Positions 14,098-20,593 of a DNA stretch of 23,472 nucleotides are shown here, one piece after another (the first letter of the stretch is position 1; every line of letters starts with the position of its first letter). The notes below the pieces were generated by a model, which saw nothing but the letters and a program-made list of their open reading frames with translations, did no database searches and was not told the origin of the DNA. A program made the translations under genes and the position numbers. The stretch covers positions 1-23,472 of IMG/VR virus record IMGVR_UViG_3300021963_000660, one strand, 5' to 3'. The DNA is from a virus.

Positions 14098-14836
14098 AAA
14101 AGTTTACGCCCATTGGTATAGAGCGTACCTCCGTTTCTCCCGTCTCTGGGTCAGTATAATCAAACTCCATTTTAACATCCGGTTGGATTACTTTTAAATG
14201 TTCTCTAAAAGCTTTAGTATCTTTTGATAAAAATTTATTATTAATAAAATCAGTAATTGATTTAGTATCTTCGTTTCCATCAACGGAAACTATCATATAA
14301 CGATAACGAGTAGTTAATTCTCCGCCCATTGAATCTTTACTTAATCGTTTCATTGCATTAACATCCGCATCAATTCTTTTTTCATCACCATGAGTTAATA
14401 ATTTAAAAACTAATACATTACCAGTGGATGTTTTAAATGTATAACGATTATCGCTAGTTAATTTACTAAAATCAATATCTTTTGTTTGAACTTTACCCAA
14501 ATCTACGTTAATAGTTTCGTTTTCACCGGTTGAGGTTTGTATTTGAATTTTATATTCAGGACCATATCCTAAAATACGAGTTGCTAGCATAATAGCGTTT
14601 TTATCACCCAAAAGAATATCATCTGGATTTACTTTCTTATCTACTATAATTGCTTCGAATAATTTATCTAATACTACACCTTTTTTAATCAAACTTTGAG
14701 AGGTAAGAATTTCCTCCTCTCTTGCCGTCATGTATTTTAATTCGATGTTACCACTTGATAATGGATTTGTTTCTGGATAACACTTACCTTGAGATGGTAA
14801 TGAAATTATCTCCGTTGAGAATTCGTATTGTGACAT
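14081..14836 (-). CDS. gp26-like baseplate/tail assembly protein (251 aa, zero-frame product)
   Basis: The sequence MSQYEFSTEIISLPSQGKCYPETNPLSSGNIELKYMTAREEEILTSQ..KKGVVLDKLFEAI..DKKVNPDDILLGDKNAIMLATRILGYG follows the pattern of T4-like baseplate hub/assembly proteins annotated as gp26 in marine phages; that is recalled knowledge. The body continues FKLLTHGDEKRID... and SMGGELTTRYRYMIVSVDG. It ends VNFFWPTD, with the final codons overlapping a T7 run that appears to be a frameshift site. It probably acts as an assembly factor or chaperone for tail/baseplate formation. It follows the tube gene after a terminator and has a TATATTTATA motif 26 nt upstream. Confidence 0.8.
   Translation of the reverse strand: MSQYEFSTEIISLPSQGKCYPETNPLSSGNIELKYMTAREEEILTSQSLIKKGVVLDKLFEAIIVDKKVNPDDILLGDKNAIMLATRILGYGPEYKIQIQTSTGENETINVDLGKVQTKDIDFSKLTSDNRYTFKTSTGNVLVFKLLTHGDEKRIDADVNAMKRLSKDSMGGELTTRYRYMIVSVDGNEDTKSITDFINNKFLSKDTKAFREHLKVIQPDVKMEFDYTDPETGETEVRSIPMGVNFFWPTD
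14095..14101 (-). other. T7 candidate slippery site
   Basis: In zero frame the codons are AAC TTT TTT TGG. A tRNA-Phe on the second TTT can move forward one base and still pair perfectly with TTT, after which GGC is read and the long +1 frame opens. The waiting Trp codon (TGG) could favour the shift. Confidence 0.55.
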
Positions 14837-14862
14837 ATTTTACCTTTATTTTGTTTATTGTA

Positions 14863-14872
14863 TATAAATATA
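14863..14872 (-). promoter_or_regulatory. Late-promoter-like motif before the gp26-like gene
   Basis: Exact minus-strand TATATTTATA, 26 nt upstream of the ATG at 14836 and 17 nt beyond the terminator of the tube gene. Confidence 0.55.
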
Positions 14873-14888
14873 TAAATAAAAAAAAATT

Positions 14889-14918
14889 GAAAAAAAAGGA
14901 GATATTTCTATCTCCTTT
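14889..14918 (-). terminator. Rho-independent terminator after the tube gene
   Basis: On the minus strand AAAGGAGATA pairs with TATCTCCTTT across a GAAA loop (core stem arms 14915-14909 and 14904-14898), followed by a run of T. It lies 24 nt after the stop of the tube gene. The very stable GAAA loop fits an efficient terminator for a heavily transcribed gene. Confidence 0.92.
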
Positions 14919-14941
14919 CTTAATTTTATATTTTAATTCTA

Positions 14942-15430
14942 TTAGAATTCAAGTACTGCGTAATCGTAAGATAACGTTAATGTGATTTCTGCAGGGTCAT
15001 TTGATGTCCAATCTAACTCACCAAATTGTGCGTTTAAGATAAATGCACCTTTGATTTTCCATTGTTCAATTTTATCACCCACTGGTCCTAACATATAGAT
15101 ATCAATATCTTTTTTGTAGAAATCTGCATATCCATCACGTCCTGTTAGGGATTCGTGTGAAGTTCTAACCCACTCCATTACTGCTTGTGCACCAGATGGT
15201 ACAATTGGGTCATACAATGTGATTTCTAAATCTTGCCACTCACCTTTACCTTTCAACTTTCTTTTTAAGTTGATGTGTTCTAATGTTACAGCTTCAAACT
15301 GAATGTTTGGTCTGTTAGCGGTTTTGATAAGATATGAAGGGATACCACCGATTTCCATGATGAAACGATTTTTCATCTTTGGTTCAAAGTTGGTATAGAA
15401 CATTTCGTTAAACTCTAATATTTCTGCCAT
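14942..15430 (-). CDS. gp19: Tail tube protein, T4 gp19-like (162 aa)
   Basis: Length and sequence fit the T4 gp19 tube family: NRFIMEIGGIPSYLIKTANRPNIQFEAVTLEHINLKRKLKGKGEWQDLEITLYDPI, then AVMEWVRTSHESLTGRDGYADFYKKDIDIYMLGP and a C-terminal beta strand region (EITLTLSYDYAVLEF). It forms the inner tube of the contractile tail. It follows the sheath gene, the standard order in T4-like phages. It has a clear Shine-Dalgarno site (AGGAG, 9 nt before ATG), unusual in this window, and a TATATTTATT motif upstream. A strong terminator follows, giving a single- or two-gene transcript suitable for high expression. Confidence 0.95.
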   Translation of the reverse strand: MAEILEFNEMFYTNFEPKMKNRFIMEIGGIPSYLIKTANRPNIQFEAVTLEHINLKRKLKGKGEWQDLEITLYDPIVPSGAQAVMEWVRTSHESLTGRDGYADFYKKDIDIYMLGPVGDKIEQWKIKGAFILNAQFGELDWTSNDPAEITLTLSYDYAVLEF

Positions 15431-15452
15431 TTTTATTTTCTCCTATTATATT

Positions 15453-15462
15453 AATAAATATA
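15453..15462 (-). promoter_or_regulatory. Late-promoter-like motif before the tube gene
   Basis: Minus-strand TATATTTATT, 9 of 10 matches to the recurring TATATTTATA, 22 nt upstream of the ATG and just before an AGGAG ribosome binding site. Confidence 0.5.
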
Positions 15463-15484
15463 AGGTTTCTCTTTTTTTTAAAAT

Positions 15485-17875
15485 TTATGCTGAGAACGAT
15501 GCTCCAGTCGGTAAGATATTGAAATCTAATACGATGAATTCAGCGGTTTTTGTTGGTTGTAAGAAAATCTGTCCAGCCAATATATTTCTATCAATTACAT
15601 CAGGAGTGTTATTAGTCTCATCCATTACTACTCTAAATGCATATAAACCTTGTCTTTGTTGAATTGCTTCTAAATAAGGATTAACTGTATTTAAGAATCT
15701 TGAACGAGTGGTAGAAGTATTTTGTTCGAATACTAAGTATCTTGATGTAGAAGCAATATACTTCTTAACTTTGATAAGTAATCTTCTAACATTGATTCTA
15801 TCTAACGCTGATGATTTTTCTTGTAATGTTTTCTGTCCAAATGCCACGATACCCTCGCCAGGGAAAGATGCGATAGGATTTATTTTTCCTTCGTATAATG
15901 TATCTCTCTCTGCGTGTGTTAATCTATTCAATACTGAAACTGCTCCTACGATTCCACCACGATTTAAACCAGCTGGTGCGAACCATTCTGCTGCAACCGC
16001 GTCATTTGCTGCGTAAATACCTGGCATCAATACTGATGGTGGTACTGCAGTTAATTTGTTTGTGTTTCTATCGATTGTCTTAACCCACGGGTAGTAAGTA
16101 CCTACATAGTTAGAATCTACTGCTGCACCTTGTGCAACTGCTTCATCAATTGTATCATTACCACTATCACATCCAACTACATCACCAATGAAGAATACAT
16201 CTTCTCTATTTTCACACATTTCAGTTATGTAGTCAAACACATATGAGTGATGTCTACGAACTATACCAGGTGCTGCGATTATGTTGATATCGAAATCATC
16301 AGGGTTAGATACCGCGTTGATTGCTTTTACATATGCAACTGAACCGCTTGCAATTGATGTTGCTAAGTTAAATCCTTGTGAATTACCAGATGATAAATCA
16401 GAACCTTTGCTTGCAACTCTTGTTGGAGTTACACCATCAAACCCACCTTGAAATGCTAATGTGAATTGTCTTTTAGCAATTGTTTCGGCTGAATCATCAG
16501 TTGATAATGAATAAGCAAAATTATATGTTGAAACTGACCCACTTACAATAGCAGTAATATCTGCATCAAATGTAAAATCAGTATTTCTACCAGTACTAAA
16601 TTCAGTTCCCGGTAATGGTTTTAAATATTGTGTATTATTTATTTTTACTGCAGTAGTTTCTAAATCAATACCAGAGTATCTATATGCAGATGATGCTGTA
16701 TTATTAGCAGAACCGGTTGAATAAATAACTGCAGGAACGATTGTTTCTATCGTTGCATCAATTGGATTGATGTATGCACCATGTCCAAAAGGTGCTGCTA
16801 TGATAGGGAATGAACCCTCAGATGATACTTCTACTCTAACTAATTTAGAACGATTTGCGTAATCACCATTTTCACTTTGTTTGCCATTTGCATCAATTGT
16901 TAAATTTCTATCACCAATTACTTTAGCAATATAGTTTGGAGATGCAGGGTCTAAGTTAACGTTATTATATGTTTCTTTTACTGATTTTTTTCTATCTGTA
17001 TCACTAAATCCACGAACTACTACTGAGAATGTTGCGTAATCAGTTGCACCAGATACTCCTGCTGCTTTAACGTTAAAAATACTTACTTTATATTCAGTAT
17101 TGTATGGATTACCATCACCTAACGTATGGAAACGGAATAGGTCACTTCTTTGTCCACTAATCAATTGGGATTTAACCATTGGAGTAGATGCGTAAGTAGT
17201 GTCATCAGTAAATGCTTGAGTTGGTAATTGAACTAATGAAATAGAACCAGAACCTGCAGATAAGTATGCACTTAAATCGGTAGCTGTTTTTTCAAAGTAT
17301 GTATACACATATGCTTTTTTAGTTCCAAATGGAGATTCTCCAAATACATCACCAATATCATTTCCTTGTGCAGGGTCAATTGATGCTGAACCATTGTATG
17401 CTATGTTACTTCCACTAATTGTAAAATAAGTATCAGTTGTTGTTCCGTTTGCAAAGGTTATTGAACTAGTTGCAAATCCGGTTGATTCACTACCACTTAC
17501 TGTAGCGTGTAATGTACCGATGATATGTTCACTACCACTTGCATATGTTCCTGAAGCAGAACCAGATACTAATGTTACTTTAATACCAATTGGTGCTACG
17601 TGTGAATAACCACCTAAGTGACCAACACGAACAATTGTTGCTGTTCCTGCTTCTCTTAAATAGTTCTGAACTGCGTACCCTGTATAGTATTCCCCATCAG
17701 GTGTACCGAATATTTCTTCAAATTCTGATTGTGTATTGACGATAGTTGGTAAGAACGCTGGTCCTTTACTAAAAGGTCCTACTATTGCTGCCCCTATTTC
17801 TCCTATACCCTGTGATAAAAATGATAAATCATTCTCTCTTGTGAATACACCAGGTGATACAATTTTTTCTGCCAT
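15485..17875 (-). CDS. gp18: Contractile tail sheath protein, T4 gp18-like (796 aa)
   Basis: The N-terminus MAEKIVSPGVFTRENDLSFLSQGIGEIGAAIVGPFSKGPAFLPTIV and the C-terminal third (TLYEGKINPIASFPGEGIVAFGQKTL..., INVRRLLIKVKKYIASTSRYLVFEQN, PYLEAIQQRQGLYAFRVVMDETNN, ...NILAGQIFLQPTKTAEFIVLDFNILPTGASF) are characteristic of the sheath family. At 796 aa it is longer than T4 gp18 (659 aa). The extra length appears to be Ser/Gly/Thr-rich segments in the first half (about 105-190), probably surface insertions. I chose the ATG at 17875 because AGGAG stands 10 nt before it; the ATG 36 nt upstream lacks such a site. Sheath subunits surround the tube and contract to drive it through the envelope. Confidence 0.96.
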   Translation of the reverse strand: MAEKIVSPGVFTRENDLSFLSQGIGEIGAAIVGPFSKGPAFLPTIVNTQSEFEEIFGTPDGEYYTGYAVQNYLREAGTATIVRVGHLGGYSHVAPIGIKVTLVSGSASGTYASGSEHIIGTLHATVSGSESTGFATSSITFANGTTTDTYFTISGSNIAYNGSASIDPAQGNDIGDVFGESPFGTKKAYVYTYFEKTATDLSAYLSAGSGSISLVQLPTQAFTDDTTYASTPMVKSQLISGQRSDLFRFHTLGDGNPYNTEYKVSIFNVKAAGVSGATDYATFSVVVRGFSDTDRKKSVKETYNNVNLDPASPNYIAKVIGDRNLTIDANGKQSENGDYANRSKLVRVEVSSEGSFPIIAAPFGHGAYINPIDATIETIVPAVIYSTGSANNTASSAYRYSGIDLETTAVKINNTQYLKPLPGTEFSTGRNTDFTFDADITAIVSGSVSTYNFAYSLSTDDSAETIAKRQFTLAFQGGFDGVTPTRVASKGSDLSSGNSQGFNLATSIASGSVAYVKAINAVSNPDDFDINIIAAPGIVRRHHSYVFDYITEMCENREDVFFIGDVVGCDSGNDTIDEAVAQGAAVDSNYVGTYYPWVKTIDRNTNKLTAVPPSVLMPGIYAANDAVAAEWFAPAGLNRGGIVGAVSVLNRLTHAERDTLYEGKINPIASFPGEGIVAFGQKTLQEKSSALDRINVRRLLIKVKKYIASTSRYLVFEQNTSTTRSRFLNTVNPYLEAIQQRQGLYAFRVVMDETNNTPDVIDRNILAGQIFLQPTKTAEFIVLDFNILPTGASFSA

Positions 17876-17912
17876 TTTATTTACTCCTATTAAGTTTGTG
17901 TAATGATACACA

Positions 17913-17922
17913 TATAAGTATT
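17913..17922 (-). promoter_or_regulatory. Weak late-promoter-like motif before the sheath gene
   Basis: Minus-strand AATACTTATA matches 8 of 10 positions of TATATTTATA, 37 nt upstream of the chosen ATG. It overlaps a small dyad (AAGTAT/ATACTT). Confidence 0.3.
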
Positions 17923-17967
17923 AGATACTTTTTCTAAAATATTATTTTATATATGCGTAACGTAGTA

Positions 17968-18237
17968 TTATTCCGCGATTGGTGTGAATTCTCCCGTTAT
18001 AGGGTTGTAATCACCATCTCCGTATTTTTCATTTAAACCTTTAAATAAGGTTTCTTCCGTTATAACTAAATCCGAATGTTGTTTAGTTAATTCTGCTTCT
18101 CTTTCTTCTAATTCTGACAATCTTCTTTTTTTTTCAATATGAATTTGTCCTAATTCAGTAAAAACAGCCCCAACTTCAATTCGTAATTTGTTAATTTGTG
18201 CGACTTCGTCTTCCGTAAACTTAATTTTTTCTGCCAT
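17968..18237 (-). CDS. Small coiled-coil protein (89 aa)
   Basis: Residues 8-65 have strong helical, coiled-coil character (EDEVAQINKLRIEVGAVFTE, IHIEKKRRLSELEEREAELT). The C-terminus KYGDGDYNPITGEFTPI is a short beta-type tail that I recall at the end of small T4-like phage proteins lacking a function. It lies between the Hint protein and the sheath. The start at 18237 is supported by a nearby exact TATATTTATA motif. It could be a minor virion protein or an assembly factor. Confidence 0.8.
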   Translation of the reverse strand: MAEKIKFTEDEVAQINKLRIEVGAVFTELGQIHIEKKRRLSELEEREAELTKQHSDLVITEETLFKGLNEKYGDGDYNPITGEFTPIAE

Positions 18238-18270
18238 TTTGATATATTTTGTTTATTAATTAGTTATATA

Positions 18271-18280
18271 TATAAATATA
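18271..18280 (-). promoter_or_regulatory. Late-promoter-like motif before the coiled-coil gene
   Basis: Exact minus-strand TATATTTATA, 33 nt upstream of the ATG at 18237, in a 69-nt intergenic gap. Confidence 0.55.
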
Positions 18281-18306
18281 TAGATTTTTCCCAAACGATA
18301 AAAAAA

Positions 18307-19578
18307 TTATCTAACAAATGAAACTGCACTACTCCAAGTCCCTTTAAGACCTTGGTCAATCGCTCTAACTCTAACATACCAAGTCCCTGCCGTTAATAGA
18401 GTATTAACTTCGATAGTGTTGGTGCTCCATTCCGTATTATCTACTGTGTTGGAAACAAATGTATTTCCTGTTGATATTTGTACATCATATGCAGTAATAC
18501 CACCCGTTCCTACTGATGCAGGTGCCGTCCAACTTACACTTGGAGATGAATATGCTATTGAAGTAGGTACACCGGGTGCTGCTAAATCTGTAAATGAATT
18601 ACCACCTTTATTATGGGTAATATATCCATTTACTAAATAAGTATCTTCTGCTTCCACATCTAATGATACAATTTCAGATGTTTCTTCATCAATTGTTATC
18701 GATATTATATCTACTTCTTGTGTATCACCATTTACAAATTTAATTAATTTATCACCAATAGTTAAATTAAACATTTGTTTGAATCTATATAAATTATCAG
18801 TAGAATCTTTAACTAATAGAGGATGTTCTGATGTAGCTGTAATTTCACCATTATTAATATTATAATATTTACCAGTAAATGAATATATTACATTCACAAC
18901 TGTTACTTCTTTTTCAATTTTATTTAATTCAGATGTAGACCAATCATAAAATGTACCATCTGAATCAATTGATAATCCATTTAAAGAAAATCCTTTTAAT
19001 TTATCACCTTCTTCAATTTGACCAACTTCTTTAATAGACCCATCAGCCATTGTTACGGGTGAATCAGATGTTAAACATAATGCAACTGAGTTACCGTCAT
19101 ACGAATCTACGGAATAAACCGTCTTATCTTTAGATGTGTTATATCCAGTTGCGTGTGTATTATATCCATCTGCAAATACTGCACGAAGCGTATGAGTTTG
19201 AATTGTTTGTAGTACCGTTTGTGCCCCTGGGGATTGTGGATTCATTGATGATACGTTAAACGTACAAGTTGTACCACTATTTGTTCCTAATGTTATATAT
19301 GAACCTGCAGCTACACTCCATGTAAAGTTTGCCCCTCTACCACTAATTCTGGCAAAATTTGTACCGGCTGCATCAAAACCTAACGTATATGTTTCTGTTG
19401 TAGATTCAACTGCGTAGGTATAACCAGTTACCGAACCAACTGCATCAATTGCGAATGATGACATTGCAATAGGCCCAATTGAATCTCCCTTTGCTGCTGA
19501 GATTGATTTTGTACCTTGACCTGTTGCTGCAGCTAAATTATTTAAACTTTTGGTTTGTCCTGATGTTAATGTTGCCAT
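18307..19578 (-). CDS. Virion protein with embedded Hint domain and FN3-like C-terminus (423 aa)
   Basis: Three parts are visible. Residues 1-167 form a Gly/Ser/Thr-rich, beta-type domain with no family recognised. Residues 168-323 form a Hint (hedgehog/intein) module: it opens with CLTSDSPVTMADGSIKEVGQIEEGDKL, has the TxxH motif as T249-S-E-H252, and closes VNGYITHN. Residues 333-422 look like a fibronectin type III domain (PGVPTSIAYSSPSVSWTAP..., TAGTWYVRVRAID). The residue after HN is Lys324, not Cys, Ser or Thr. The location next to fibre and sheath genes suggests a virion surface protein. The start has AGGA and a TATATTTATA-like motif (TATATTTATA with one change) nearby. Whether the protein splices, cleaves or does neither is unknown. 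Confidence 0.8.
   Translation of the reverse strand: MATLTSGQTKSLNNLAAATGQGTKSISAAKGDSIGPIAMSSFAIDAVGSVTGYTYAVESTTETYTLGFDAAGTNFARISGRGANFTWSVAAGSYITLGTNSGTTCTFNVSSMNPQSPGAQTVLQTIQTHTLRAVFADGYNTHATGYNTSKDKTVYSVDSYDGNSVALCLTSDSPVTMADGSIKEVGQIEEGDKLKGFSLNGLSIDSDGTFYDWSTSELNKIEKEVTVVNVIYSFTGKYYNINNGEITATSEHPLLVKDSTDNLYRFKQMFNLTIGDKLIKFVNGDTQEVDIISITIDEETSEIVSLDVEAEDTYLVNGYITHNKGGNSFTDLAAPGVPTSIAYSSPSVSWTAPASVGTGGITAYDVQISTGNTFVSNTVDNTEWSTNTIEVNTLLTAGTWYVRVRAIDQGLKGTWSSAVSFVR
18610..19077 (-). other. Hint (intein-like) domain coding segment
   Basis: Encodes residues 168-323 (156 aa), the size of a mini-intein with no homing endonuclease. Present are the N-terminal Cys168, the TxxH motif (249-252), and the C-terminal His322-Asn323. 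The missing +1 nucleophile (Lys324) resembles bacterial intein-like domains, which may cleave instead of splicing. Confidence 0.82.
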
Positions 19579-19589
19579 TTATGTTTTTC

Positions 19590-20588
19590 CTATTTGTTAT
19601 AAATATCTAATAATGAATCAATCCATTTATTCTTATCCGTATATTTTTCAATCATATAAGTTTTTATAGTATTGAACCAATATAATTTTTCAGAATAAGG
19701 TAATGTAGTAATCTTTGTATAAATATCAAAAAATTCAGTTTTAGACGATGCTCGGTATGGATATTCTAAATCTTTACACCAACTCGAATGTAGTATTGGT
19801 AATTTACCTTTATCAACCACTTCAAATATTGAATATCCAAAGGGTTCTGATATAAACGCAGAGTGTGATACCCCCCAATCCATATCATAAAAAGTGTCTT
19901 TAAAATCTGAATTATAATGATATAATTTTGATTTTGAAACATCTACTTTTACTCCATTTTTCCAAAGTACATTAAATTCTTGTGAATCAGTAAAAATAAG
20001 ACTTGGGATTTTATCTAAATAATGTGGATTTTTTCTACCTTCACTTCTTGCAGCAAATCCTAATTTGTTAGATTCGGATAGAGGTAAATTCCATTTAAAT
20101 TCGTAAAAATTTGGTATATTGGTGTTTTTATAAAGTATTTCGTATAATCCTACCCATATGTTATTCTCACACCAATCAGTAACCTCTTGTTCCCATTCTG
20201 AACTCATATACGGATGATGTCCTATTGGTAAATCACTTCCAAATTGAGATTTTAGAATATGGTCTACTGAATTATGTAATATATTTGAATGAATTTTATC
20301 TTTATTATCTACAATTGGTTTCATTGGAGTATAATGTCCATGTAGAATATTAATTCTCCTTGCACCTTTACATAGTTCTTCAAACTTTTGAATATTTTCA
20401 CCATGCCAGTAAGTTTCTATTGGAAATTGGTAATCTTCGTGTCCTTTGGGTTTGTTTCTATGAATTAGTAGAATTGGTTTAACATCTAATTTAGGTGCTA
20501 TTAATTCCATCCAAAGATTTACCCAAATATCAGAACCTGCATTGACCCACGGTCCACCGCCGGTTGTATAATATACATCGTAAACCAT
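19590..20588 (-). CDS. Glycosyltransferase, GT-B/GT4-like (332 aa)
   Basis: The C-terminal half carries the family's donor-binding pattern: LGFAARSEGRKNPHYL (177-191; the R/K pair that usually contacts the diphosphate) and SEPFGYSIFEVVDKGKLPIL (247-266) containing the E-x7-E motif, Glu248 to Glu256. The N-terminal domain opens with YYTTGGGPWVNAGSDIW, a glycine-rich loop often found at the acceptor side. Donor and acceptor are unknown. The gene lies between the fibre and Hint-protein genes, starts 5 nt after the fibre stop and has no own promoter motif, so it is translated in the same unit. It may modify a virion protein or host glycan. Confidence 0.8.
   Translation of the reverse strand: MVYDVYYTTGGGPWVNAGSDIWVNLWMELIAPKLDVKPILLIHRNKPKGHEDYQFPIETYWHGENIQKFEELCKGARRINILHGHYTPMKPIVDNKDKIHSNILHNSVDHILKSQFGSDLPIGHHPYMSSEWEQEVTDWCENNIWVGLYEILYKNTNIPNFYEFKWNLPLSESNKLGFAARSEGRKNPHYLDKIPSLIFTDSQEFNVLWKNGVKVDVSKSKLYHYNSDFKDTFYDMDWGVSHSAFISEPFGYSIFEVVDKGKLPILHSSWCKDLEYPYRASSKTEFFDIYTKITTLPYSEKLYWFNTIKTYMIEKYTDKNKWIDSLLDIYNK
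19598..19607 (-). promoter_or_regulatory. Late-promoter-like motif before the Hint protein gene
   Basis: Minus-strand GATATTTATA, 9 of 10 matches to the recurring motif, 19 nt upstream of the ATG at 19578. It overlaps the final codons of the glycosyltransferase gene. Confidence 0.45.
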
Positions 20589-20593
20589 TTATA

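Noticed and set aside
17876-17911. Twelve-residue upstream extension of the sheath protein (MYHYTNLIGVNK)
   Set aside because: The AGGAG site is placed for the ATG at 17875, and sheath homologues normally start with the MAEKIVSPG type sequence. The extension would also place the start inside the motif region.
17916-17930. AAGTAT-TAG-ATACTT dyad before the sheath gene
   Set aside because: A short AT-only stem followed by T residues only on the plus strand, where no gene ends; it also overlaps the weak promoter-like motif. Not enough to call a terminator or operator.
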